Of a DNA stretch of 64,000 bases, positions 33,910-41,978 are shown piece after piece. Origin of the DNA: Bacteroidales bacterium UBA1680 (GTDB lineage: Bacteria > Bacteroidota > Bacteroidia > Bacteroidales > UBA932). The translations under genes were made by a program, and so were the position numbers. The notes below the pieces were generated by a model. That model did not search any database. It had not been told where the DNA came from and worked only from the letters and a program-made list of their open reading frames with translations. Location of the stretch: NCBI GenBank assembly GCA_002320605.1, contig DCKG01000032.1, forward strand, positions 38,632 to 102,631, read 5' to 3'. How positions within the stretch are numbered: the first letter of the stretch is position 1; every line of letters starts with the position of its first letter.

Positions 33910-34032
33910 ATAATCACAATAGTTTGCTTCCAACCCAATAATCCTACAGAGGCTCAACATCCGCTCTGTTTCGTCCAGCTACTGACTGGCATGCTCTCAA
34001 TTTATAAATCTCTGCGGAATCATCTCAACGTG

Positions 34033-34040
34033 CAAAGTTA
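34033..34040 (-). promoter_or_regulatory. Promoter -7 element for the hsdRMS operon
   Basis: On the minus strand the sequence is TAACTTTG, matching TAnnTTTG. It lies 72 bases before the ATG at 33960 and 123 before the ATG at 33909. A -33 TTG at the usual spacing is not visible. Confidence 0.45.
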
Positions 34041-34268
34041 CAATTTTATAGCGGATTTCCTTTGTTAACCGATGTATTTTTGTGTCTATCCCGTAAATTT
34101 TATGAGTCTGGAAACGCCCTTGCATAGTGATTTTGCGCAGTAATGAGAATAGGGAAGTGAGGAAATATTAGGATGAATGAGAGGAGAATAAGCGCAGTTT
34201 TCGACGTACTGTAGGTAGAATGTCATTCGAAGTTAACCATCACCAATGGCCTCATACATCCGGCCAAG
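34041..34268. other. Gene-free right border of the accessory island
   Basis: No coding frame, RNA gene or clear repeat is seen between the hsdR promoter and the phosphatase gene. I looked for a copy of the tRNA-Ala 3' end as an attachment site and did not find one. Confidence 0.5.
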
Positions 34269-34727
34269 CTATTCAAAGAGGTTAGATTCTAGTAACCCTT
34301 CGCATGCTTTCAGGAGGTCGCGGAAAGTAACTTCAAAGTCTCCGGTGTACCAAGGGTCGGCGACATCTCGGCTGATGCCGGTATAAGACATCATCAGGTG
34401 AATCTTTCCGTCAGGATCGTCCGGAATGATCTGTCTCATCCATCGCAGGTTAGAGGCATCCATGCAGATGATGAGGTCGAAGCGGTCATAGTCGGCTCTG
34501 CTAATTCGTCGAGCGCGCTTCTTTGCGTTAAACCATATTTCATGCTGGCTCAGGCAACGTCTTGCAGGAGGATATATTGGATTTCCAATTTCCTCTGTGG
34601 AAACTGCGGCGGACTCGATATGGTACCGATTCTCCATCCCCCTGGCTTTGACCAAGTCTTTCAAGATGAATTCTGCCATGGGACTCCGGCAGATATTGCC
34701 ATGGCAGACGAAAAGTATGCGTGTCAT
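34269..34727 (-). CDS. Low-molecular-weight protein tyrosine phosphatase
   Basis: This 152-residue enzyme removes phosphate from tyrosine residues by a cysteine-phosphate intermediate. The P-loop VCHGNICRSP places the nucleophile Cys8 and the Arg14 of CX5R at the N-terminus. The general-acid aspartate lies in DPWYTGDF near residue 130. Length is typical. In bacteria, members often act with capsule or exopolysaccharide tyrosine kinases (Wzb/Wzc), but no such kinase is nearby. It lies downstream of the truncated hybrid regulator on the same strand, behind a terminator. Confidence 0.92.
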   Translation of the reverse strand: MTRILFVCHGNICRSPMAEFILKDLVKARGMENRYHIESAAVSTEEIGNPIYPPARRCLSQHEIWFNAKKRARRISRADYDRFDLIICMDASNLRWMRQIIPDDPDGKIHLMMSYTGISRDVADPWYTGDFEVTFRDLLKACEGLLESNLFE

Positions 34728-34797
34728 CGGCTGCCCTCCTGATTTTTCTGACGTATCCTTTCGGCGTGAGTAGCCAGCCCTGCAATTCTAATCTCAG

Positions 34798-34841
34798 CAA
34801 AAATCCCGGCCATCGACGGAATTCCGTCGTTGATGGTCGGG
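34798..34841 (-). terminator. Terminator after the hybrid-regulator remnant
   Basis: On the minus strand a long hairpin contains the perfect palindrome GACGGAATTCCGTC, extended outward by CCATC/GATGG and CCCG/CGGG, and ends in a run of T (TTTTTG). It separates the regulator remnant from the phosphatase gene. Confidence 0.6.
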
Positions 34842-34970
34842 AAAAAGAAAATTTTCGTGGCGTTTCCTTCGTTCATAGGCGGCAAATTTACGCAAAAACT
34901 TACGATTTGTCGCCAGCGTGTGCTTGATGCCATATTGATGATGCTTCTTGCATTGTCCTTTGAGACTGAT

Positions 34971-36235
34971 TCACAAATTAACATTCGAATCGGATGGCTT
35001 TTCGTGGCTTGGGGGATAGCCGAAATGGCTCTTGAACTCCCTTGTGAATACGGAAGGGGAGGAAAATCCTAGTTTCCAAGCTACTTCGCTTACCGTCAAT
35101 TCCCCAGTTCGGAGGATCTCACGCGCTATGTTCATCCGGTAGGCGCTAGCAAAAGCCTTCGGAGTCTTCCCTGTGAGAGACTTCACCTTCGCATAGAGGG
35201 AGCTATAGCTGATTCCCAGTTCTCGAGCCATCTCACTGATGTCGGCATGCTCGTTGTCAAGATTGGCGTCAAGGTAAGCATGGATCTTCTCCACAAGGAC
35301 CTTTTCGGCAGGATTCAGTTTAGCTTCCTCGACTTTCTTAGGCTCTTTCAGCGTGGTAGACGTAAGATTGAGAACTTTATCCTGCAAGATTTTCCTGTTC
35401 CTGATGAGGCTTTTTACGGTCGCTCTCAGTGAGTCTGGGTCGAATGGCTTCGGAATATAAGCGTCCGCTCCTGCATTCATTCCCTCTATGCAACTTTCTG
35501 CGTCTGCCTTTGCCGTGAGAAGGATGACGGGCAGATGATGCCAGTCTGAATTTGACTTTATGTCAGAGCATAGGGCGTAGCCAGTTTTCCCAGGCATGAT
35601 AACATCGCTCAGGACTATGTCCGAATAGCTATTTGAAGGTCGTCTTCGGCTTCTAGCCCGTCGGATGCGAGAATGACGTTATACTCATCTTTGAATATAT
35701 TCCCGAGAAAAGTCCTCAATTCCGCAGTGTCTTCGACTATGAGCATGGTGAATTCTTTCACTGCTCGGCTTGCATTAGAGCTGACTGCTTCGGAAAGAGC
35801 ACCCGTCTGAGAAATGTCCGAGCCGGAATAACTCCCGATGTCAAGAGGGAGGAAGAATGTGAATATGGAGCCTCCTTCTGGATTAGGTTCGTATGACAGG
35901 TCTCCTTTATGGAGGAGAGCGAGCGATTTCGCATAATTTAGTCCTATTCCTGAACCGGAAACTTCGCTGTTTTCGGCTCCGAGCCTGTCGAAGCGAGTGA
36001 AAATATGTTCTCTCTTGTTCAATGGAATGCCTATCCCGTTATCCTTCACGGAAATGCTTGCAAGATTGCCTTCCCTGCCAACTGATACATTTATGGTTCC
36101 TCCTTCAGGGGTATACTTGACTGCATTGCTGAGCAGGTTGCCAAGAATTTTTGATACTTTTTCCGTGTCGAACCATCCGATGCATGTCTCTGGAATTTCC
36201 GTCGTGATGGTCAAGTATTTTTCGGGAATTGCTTC
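34971..36235 (-). pseudogene. Hybrid two-component regulator (HTCS), 5'-truncated and frameshifted
   Basis: Only the C-terminal part of a Bacteroidota hybrid sensor/regulator remains. The first piece (36235-35615) has a histidine-kinase ATPase domain (KILGNLLSNAVKYTPEGG, DNGIGIPLNKRE, GSGIGLNYAKSLALLH) and the start of a receiver domain (FTMLIVEDTAELRTFLG). A one-base loss at about 35631-35635 shifts the frame. The rest (to 34971) completes the receiver (SDIVLSDVIMPGK, with the phospho-Asp) and an AraC-type HTH (ISEMARELGISYSSLYAKV; WKLGFSSPSVFTREFK). The sensor region, membrane segment and dimerisation helix are missing. The intact protein would have exceeded 1300 residues and controlled the neighbouring glycan locus. 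Confidence 0.85.
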
Positions 36236-36569
36236 CTACAAGAAAACGATTGCTCTGTCGGCCCTGAAAGGACAGGCCATCCTGGATTTAGGGTCGGTGG
36301 AAAACCTTGCGGAGGTGTTCGTGAACGGAACCAGTTGCGGATATGCCTGGAAACGGCCGTATCTCGTAGACATAACCCATGCGATTAAGGACGGCCAGAA
36401 CGATATAGAAGTGAAGGTTGCGAATGTCTGGGTGAACCGTCTTATCGGAGATGCTCAGCCAGACTGCAAGGAAAAGGTTACCTATACGGACGCACATTAC
36501 TATGATGCGGACGATGCCCTCCTTCCGGCAGGCCTGCTGGGCCCGGTGACTATCGTGAACAGAAAGTAA
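36212..36569 (+). pseudogene. C-terminal fragment of a GH106-type alpha-L-rhamnosidase
   Basis: The frame reads KYFSGIASYKKTIALSA, then LDLGSVENLAEVFVNGTSCG, VDITHAIKDGQNDIEVKVAN and VWVNRLIGDAQ, ending at 36569. From memory this is the C-terminal beta-sandwich end of GH106/GH2-like rhamnosidases (YFSGTATY..., VNGKDLG, NTWVNRLIGD). Everything before it, including the catalytic domain, is missing. At about 36205-36240 the sequence changes to the regulator remnant on the other strand. A full enzyme has around 1000 residues. It could also be another glycosidase with the same C-terminal module. Confidence 0.75.
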
Positions 36570-36589
36570 AATATTCTTAGTATCTTGTA

Positions 36590-38962
36590 ATGATGAAAAA
36601 AATATTATTTACTGTCATTTGCACCATGATTTCCTGTGTTTTTACTTCTGCGCAGCCGATGACTGAGACAACGGTCCGGCAGGGGAAAGTCAAGGGTGTC
36701 CTGGAAAAAGGACTTGGATATTTCAAGGCAATCCCTTTTGCTGAAGCTCCTACTGGGGATCTCAGGTGGAAGGCTCCAGTTCCCAAAAAGGCATGGGAAG
36801 GAACGTACGATGCCATTGAATATGGTGCCATGCCGCCTCAACATGCCTTTCAGTTTCCAGGCGCACCCGAGACAAAAGTGTCTGAGGACTGCCTGTACCT
36901 GAACGTTATAACTCCGGCGTCAAAACCAGGAGAGAATCTTCCAGTGCTGGCGTGGATACATGGCGGAGGTTTCATTACCGGCGATGCCAACTCGAACGAT
37001 GGCGACAATTTCGCTAAGCAAGGCATAGTGTTCGTGAGCATAAGCTATCGTACCGGAGCTCTTGGGTTCCTTTCTTCCAGCGAACTCTCGAAAGAGTCAG
37101 GTAAAGGCATCTCAGGGAACTACGGATTGATGGATATGATTCTTGCGCTGAAATGGATTCAGGAGAATATTCCCTCTTTCGGAGGTGACCCGTCGAAGGT
37201 AACGATCATGGGGGAGAGCGCTGGAGCAATTGCAGTGAGCATGCTGTGTGCGTCTCCTCTCGCAAAAGGACTTTTCAGAGGAGCAATCAGCGAAAGCGGG
37301 GGTTCATTCTGCCCAGTGGACAGCGTACGAATAGACAACAACGGAATCAGAGACATGACTGGCTCGGAGGCTTACGGAGAGGCATGGATGAAACGAATCG
37401 GGGCCAAGAGCCTGGATCAGCTTAGGTCCATGCCTTGGGAAGACCTCATTAAGGACGAGCAGAGCGGAGGCGTCGGCGGTTTCTGGCCATGCGTAGATGG
37501 CTATGTCATTACAGACGACCAGTACAAGCTGTACGAAGCCGGAAACTACAATGACGAGAATATCCTGATAGGCACCAATTCCGATGAAGGAGCAATGTTC
37601 TCGCACCCTGTCGCTATTGCAAAGTACAAGTCTGACATAAAGGCTGTATATGGCCCGTTCGCCGACAGGATGCTGGAACTCTATCCTGCCACAAGCGACG
37701 AAGAGACTTTCGGTGCGCTCAGCGACATATTCAGGGAAACAGCCTTTGCCTGGCCTTCTTATGCCTGGGCTCGGCTCCAGGAAAAGACCGGCAAGGGGAA
37801 GGTATATGTCTACTATTTCGACCGCTACAATCCGGAGGGTCGTGTTTTCGGCATGGAGAATGCGAAACCTCGCGGGGCCAATCATGCGTCTGAGATGAAA
37901 TTCGTATTCGGTCATGGCTGGGGACCGATGTCGCAGGAAGATGCCGATTTCAGCAAAAAGGTGAACTCTTACTGGGCGAACTTCGTGAAAACAGGCAGCC
38001 CTAACGGAGAAGGCTTGCTTGAATGGCCGACATACGCAGAGACTGGAAAGACGGTGATGTATTTCGGAAACGAGGGAATGGATGTAATCGAGACTCCGAA
38101 CATGCCTCAGCTCCGTCTCATGGAGGAATATTTCTCATGGAAAAGAGCAAGCTGGAAAGGCCGGCAAGAGGTCCATAAGGAACAGCCAAGACCGCAGGGA
38201 GGATTCGAGGCGAATATCAGTCTGCCTGAGGTGTACCGTGATGCAAACGTAGTTTTCAGAAAGATAGATGACCACACGTGGGTAGGGTCTGGACATGTCA
38301 TGGCATCTGAGACGCTTTACCTTCTCGAAGGGAAGAAAAGTGCGATTCTCATTGACACAGGAACACATATCCCGGACCTTGACAAGATTGTGGCTGGCAT
38401 TACGGACAAGCCCTTGACTGTTCTCCTCACTCATGTCCATCCTGACCATGCAGGAGGCGTCGGGCCATTTCCTGAAGTTTGGATCAATGAGGCAGACACT
38501 GTGAATGTCCCTTCGATGATGGGAGGTTACAAAGGAAAAATCAAGTATCTAAAGAATGGCCAGAAGTTCAATCTGGGTGGGCGCATCCTGGAAACTCATT
38601 TCACGCCTGGCCACACTCCGGGATCCACCACGTTCTTCATAAGGAAAGAACATGTAGGGTTCTGCGGTGATTCCTACGGAAACGGGAACCTGCTCCTGAC
38701 GACAGATTTTTCTACTTTGCTGAATATGTGCATGGAGTCTTCGGCATTCTTCCAGGAGGCTGGGATCGAGAAGTTCTACAATGGGCATTTCTTCGGATCC
38801 AATTTCGAGACAATCAAGAGGATCGATGATTTGGCTCGGATTGCGGAAGATGTCCTTTCCGGCAAGCTGGAAGGAGAGAAAACACCAGGCATGCTTGGGC
38901 TTGACCACGTCATCGTCCGTGACGGCGTGAGAGTGAATTACGGCGAGGCTCAGGTCAAATGA
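36590..38962 (+). CDS. Secreted carboxylesterase fused to a metallo-beta-lactamase-fold domain
   Basis: This 790-residue protein has a signal peptide ending at about residue 22 (TSAQ). Residues 25-520 form a type-B carboxylesterase: GGGF oxyanion loop, nucleophile Ser in TIMGESAGAIAVS (about residue 208), acid in TNSDEGAMF, and His in GANHASEMKF. Residues about 550-790 form a metallo-beta-lactamase-fold hydrolase with a zinc motif LLTHVHPDHAGGVGPF (about 612) and later metal ligands in HFTPGHTPGST and GDSYGNGN. The frame is continuous through the join. The pair is unusual. It may remove ester groups from a glycan or a phenolic ester; the lactamase-fold half might act on the product. It precedes a GH3 gene on the same strand. 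Confidence 0.88.
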   Translation: MMKKILFTVICTMISCVFTSAQPMTETTVRQGKVKGVLEKGLGYFKAIPFAEAPTGDLRWKAPVPKKAWEGTYDAIEYGAMPPQHAFQFPGAPETKVSEDCLYLNVITPASKPGENLPVLAWIHGGGFITGDANSNDGDNFAKQGIVFVSISYRTGALGFLSSSELSKESGKGISGNYGLMDMILALKWIQENIPSFGGDPSKVTIMGESAGAIAVSMLCASPLAKGLFRGAISESGGSFCPVDSVRIDNNGIRDMTGSEAYGEAWMKRIGAKSLDQLRSMPWEDLIKDEQSGGVGGFWPCVDGYVITDDQYKLYEAGNYNDENILIGTNSDEGAMFSHPVAIAKYKSDIKAVYGPFADRMLELYPATSDEETFGALSDIFRETAFAWPSYAWARLQEKTGKGKVYVYYFDRYNPEGRVFGMENAKPRGANHASEMKFVFGHGWGPMSQEDADFSKKVNSYWANFVKTGSPNGEGLLEWPTYAETGKTVMYFGNEGMDVIETPNMPQLRLMEEYFSWKRASWKGRQEVHKEQPRPQGGFEANISLPEVYRDANVVFRKIDDHTWVGSGHVMASETLYLLEGKKSAILIDTGTHIPDLDKIVAGITDKPLTVLLTHVHPDHAGGVGPFPEVWINEADTVNVPSMMGGYKGKIKYLKNGQKFNLGGRILETHFTPGHTPGSTTFFIRKEHVGFCGDSYGNGNLLLTTDFSTLLNMCMESSAFFQEAGIEKFYNGHFFGSNFETIKRIDDLARIAEDVLSGKLEGEKTPGMLGLDHVIVRDGVRVNYGEAQVK

Positions 38963-38996
38963 ATATTCATTCTATTAATATTAATATACCTAATAC

Positions 38997-41303
38997 ATGA
39001 AAAAAACATTAACAATGCTTGCCTTCATGACAATGGCTTCTATTGGGGCGGTCGCTCAGCCCAAGCTAATGAAGGACAACATAGATGAAGTCCTGAAATC
39101 AATGACGCTGGAAGAGAAGGTCAGTCTTCTCGTGGGGAAAAGTAGGTTCGTCATCATGAATGGCATCCCGACCGGCACCACCTCCAAGGTTGAAGGAGCG
39201 GCAGGAGAAACCCGAGCCATCGAGCGCCTCGGAATTCCTGGCACCGTCCTTTCCGACGGCCCCGCAGGAGTTCGCATAAGCCCGACCCGTAAGGGAGATG
39301 ACAACACTTATTACGCCACGGCCTTCCCTGTTGGAACGGTCCTAGCATCTACTTGGGATACGGAACTAGTTCAGAGAGTGACGAAGGCAATGGGCGAGGA
39401 GGCCAAGGATTTTGGCATAGATGTGCTTCTGGCTCCAGGAATGAACATCCAGAGAAATCCTCTCTGCGGTCGAAACTTCGAGTATTTCTCTGAAGATCCG
39501 TTCCTTAGCGGAAAGATGGCGGCTGCATATACAAAAGGAATCCAAGAAAATGGCGTCGGCGTTTCAATCAAGCACTTCATGGGCAATAATCAGGAGACGA
39601 ATAGAAATGAGGTAGATTCCCGTATCAGCCAGAGAGCCCTGCGTGAGATTTATCTCAAGAACTTTGAGATTGCGGTCAAGGATGCCGGCCCATGGACTGT
39701 TATGTCTTCTTATAACAAGATGAACGGCAAGTACACCCAGCAGAACCGTGAACTTCTAACGACCCTTCTCCGTGACGAATGGGGCTTCAAAGGAATCGTG
39801 ATGACGGACTGGGGAAATAAAGAGGGGACTGTCGAAGCTGTTAACGCAGGAAACGATCTGATGGAACCGGGAAGCGATGTCGAAGTCGAGAGAATACTCG
39901 CAGGGGTCAGAAACGGAGCCATTTCAGAAGAGCAGATTGACACGAACGTAAGAAGGATGCTTGAATATATTGTGAAGACCCCTTCTTTTGCAAACTATCA
40001 TTTTTCAAGCAAGCCTGATCTGAAAGCTCATGCACAGCTGACGCGTGAATCTTCGGCACAAGGAATGGTTCTCCTCAAGAATGACGACAATACGCTCCCG
40101 CTGAAAGGAAATGAAAGCGTTGCCCTCTATGGAGTGACCTCGTATGATTTCATAGCGGGCGGAGCCGGTTCAGGACAGGTGAACACTGCATACATTCGCA
40201 GTTTAAAGGACGGACTGGAAAATGACGGAGTAAGGGTGGATGAAACAACAGCTGATTGGTATTCGAAATATGTCGCCTATGCGACTGCCGCATCGAAGAA
40301 TAATGAAGTCGGCGGTCTTTTCTGGGGGAAAACTGTCCTTCCTGAAATGCAAGTATCATCCAAGTTCATCACGAAGCGAGAACCTGAAACGGATCTTGCC
40401 GTGATAACTATAGGCAGAAATGCTGGCGAGGGTACTGATCGCAAGAATGTTGAGGGAGATTTTACTCTCACCCAGACGGAACGTCAGCTACTGCAAGATG
40501 TGGCAGATACCTATCATGCGGCAGGCAAGAAAGTCATCGTCGTGCTCAACATCGGGGGAGTCATCGAGACTGAGTCTTGGAAATCGATTCCGGATGCGAT
40601 TCTCCTAGCTTGGCAGCCTGGAGAGGAAGGTGGTGCTTCTGTTGCAGACATCTTGGTTGGAAAAGTAAATCCTTCAGGTAAGCTTGCGGTTACTTTTCCT
40701 GTTAGACTGTTCGATAACCCGTCTACGAAGAATTTCCCTTTCAACTATGAGATGTCTCAGCGTATAGGACCTGGCTCATTTAAGAAAGCCCCTGTCAAGA
40801 ATGTCGATTACGCGAATTATGAGGAAGGGATATATGTGGGTTACAGGTACTTCGATACAAAGGGATTGGACGTGTCCTATCCTTTCGGTTATGGCCTTAG
40901 CTACACGACTTTTGAATACAGTTCTCCAGTCGTAAAAGCTACTCCGGACGGATTTGTCGCCATGGTCACGGTAAAGAACGCAGGGAAAACTGCCGGGAGA
41001 GAAGCAGTCCAAATTTACGTCACTGCCCCTTCCGGAGGCCTTGACAAGCCTTCCTGCGAACTGAGAGGCTTCGTGAAGACGAAAGAACTCCTGCCTGGAG
41101 AAAGCCAGACAGTGTCCGTGAAGATTGACAACTACTCGCTCGCTTCCTTCAACGAGAATGCTTCTCGCTGGGAAACAGCCGATGGTGTCTATCAGGTGAA
41201 ATTCGCCGCCAGTGTCAGGGATGTGAGGCAGACTGCGAAGTACCAATTGAAAAAGCCTCTTGTATGGGCGGTGAATAACATTTTAGCACTTAAAGAAAAA
41301 TAG
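38997..41303 (+). CDS. Glycoside hydrolase family 3
   Basis: This 768-residue periplasmic or secreted enzyme has a signal peptide (ending near VAQP). The GH3 N-terminal barrel includes LSDGPAGVRI, NIQRNPLCGRNFEYFSEDP, SIKHFMGNNQETNR and the nucleophile region GIVMTDWGN (Asp at about residue 267). The C-terminal sandwich domain starts near residue 355 (SAQGMVLLKNDDNTLPL) and a fibronectin-III-like module closes the protein (YVGYRYFDTKG, YPFGYGLSYTTF). Members are beta-glucosidases, xylosidases or related exo-enzymes; specificity cannot be read here. It lies 34 bases after the esterase fusion, so the two are probably co-expressed. Confidence 0.95.
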   Translation: MKKTLTMLAFMTMASIGAVAQPKLMKDNIDEVLKSMTLEEKVSLLVGKSRFVIMNGIPTGTTSKVEGAAGETRAIERLGIPGTVLSDGPAGVRISPTRKGDDNTYYATAFPVGTVLASTWDTELVQRVTKAMGEEAKDFGIDVLLAPGMNIQRNPLCGRNFEYFSEDPFLSGKMAAAYTKGIQENGVGVSIKHFMGNNQETNRNEVDSRISQRALREIYLKNFEIAVKDAGPWTVMSSYNKMNGKYTQQNRELLTTLLRDEWGFKGIVMTDWGNKEGTVEAVNAGNDLMEPGSDVEVERILAGVRNGAISEEQIDTNVRRMLEYIVKTPSFANYHFSSKPDLKAHAQLTRESSAQGMVLLKNDDNTLPLKGNESVALYGVTSYDFIAGGAGSGQVNTAYIRSLKDGLENDGVRVDETTADWYSKYVAYATAASKNNEVGGLFWGKTVLPEMQVSSKFITKREPETDLAVITIGRNAGEGTDRKNVEGDFTLTQTERQLLQDVADTYHAAGKKVIVVLNIGGVIETESWKSIPDAILLAWQPGEEGGASVADILVGKVNPSGKLAVTFPVRLFDNPSTKNFPFNYEMSQRIGPGSFKKAPVKNVDYANYEEGIYVGYRYFDTKGLDVSYPFGYGLSYTTFEYSSPVVKATPDGFVAMVTVKNAGKTAGREAVQIYVTAPSGGLDKPSCELRGFVKTKELLPGESQTVSVKIDNYSLASFNENASRWETADGVYQVKFAASVRDVRQTAKYQLKKPLVWAVNNILALKEK

Positions 41304-41337
41304 TCAATTCTCTGAATCGTCTTTCTTGATTGCTATC

Positions 41338-41368
41338 AGCCAGTAGAGGCCTCAGACCCCTACTGGCT
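41338..41368. terminator. Hairpin between convergent genes
   Basis: AGCCAGTAG pairs perfectly with CTACTGGCT. It lies between the GH3 gene and the convergent flavoprotein gene. There is no strong T run on either side, so termination is likely but not certain. Confidence 0.5.
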
Positions 41369-41893
41369 TCACTCTATCCTGCCCCATTTCATCTCTTCGC
41401 CGGACTTGTCATACTGCTTCCGCTTCCCGGTTGGCGGTTCCGTCAATGTAATTCTTACGACTGCTGTCCTGTGCAGGCTGCGTTCAATGGCGGCATCGAA
41501 CGCAGCCATGTGGGAGGGAAGGAACCTTTGGGATATAGCCCGTAAAGCCATTATCTTCTCAGAATCGTCTTCCACCAGCTCTGCGCGGCCTACAGCCATA
41601 GCCGATTTGTATTGCAGGGTGAAACTGCCATCTCTAGGCCCGACGGTCGGCGTGCATCTGGTAACGGCTGACAGCGCGACCATCGGATTTGCGGCGATGC
41701 AATGCAATTTTTCCCCTTCCGGGGCGCAGTGGAAGTAGAAAGTCTTCTCATCCGTCCTTGCAAGGGAAAGCGGAACACCGTAGGGACTGCCATCCTGCCT
41801 GGTAAAACTTACGGTCACGTACGGAGCCTTGTCTAGCACTTCAAATGCGAATGCCGCATCCATCGCTCTGCTTGCTTTTCTCATCTGTTTCAT
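41369..41893 (-). CDS. Pyridoxamine 5'-phosphate oxidase-family protein, Nim-like
   Basis: This 174-residue flavin-binding split-barrel protein resembles the Nim group. It has MKQMRKASRAM at the start, YVTVSFTRQDGSPYGVPLSLA, TFYFHCAPEGEKLHCIAANP, and an end helix plus TAVVRITLTEPPTGKRK. In Bacteroides, Nim proteins can reduce 5-nitroimidazole drugs, but most genomic members have unknown roles. No signal peptide. It is convergent with the GH3 gene and is not obviously part of the glycan locus. Confidence 0.82.
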   Translation of the reverse strand: MKQMRKASRAMDAAFAFEVLDKAPYVTVSFTRQDGSPYGVPLSLARTDEKTFYFHCAPEGEKLHCIAANPMVALSAVTRCTPTVGPRDGSFTLQYKSAMAVGRAELVEDDSEKIMALRAISQRFLPSHMAAFDAAIERSLHRTAVVRITLTEPPTGKRKQYDKSGEEMKWGRIE

Positions 41894-41978
41894 TTAATTA
41901 TGCTATTAATCTTTCTGATTCACAACGCAAGCCGCATCAACTGGTATGTGGATGTGGCCTGACCAGCAGAATATTCCA

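Noticed and set aside
32914..34068. Long plus-strand open frame of 384 codons
   Set aside because: It is antisense to hsdR, whose motifs are clear; the frame is a by-product of codon bias.
34041..34268. Attachment-site copy of the tRNA-Ala 3' end
   Set aside because: No stretch resembling GTTCGAATCTCCTATGCTCC was found here by eye.
34724..34984. Minus-strand open frame of 86 codons
   Set aside because: It crosses a long terminator hairpin (34798-34841) and has no family-like features.
35997..36569. A single 190-codon gene on the plus strand
   Set aside because: Its first 70 codons are antisense to the histidine-kinase domain of the regulator remnant; only the part from about 36212 is real rhamnosidase sequence.
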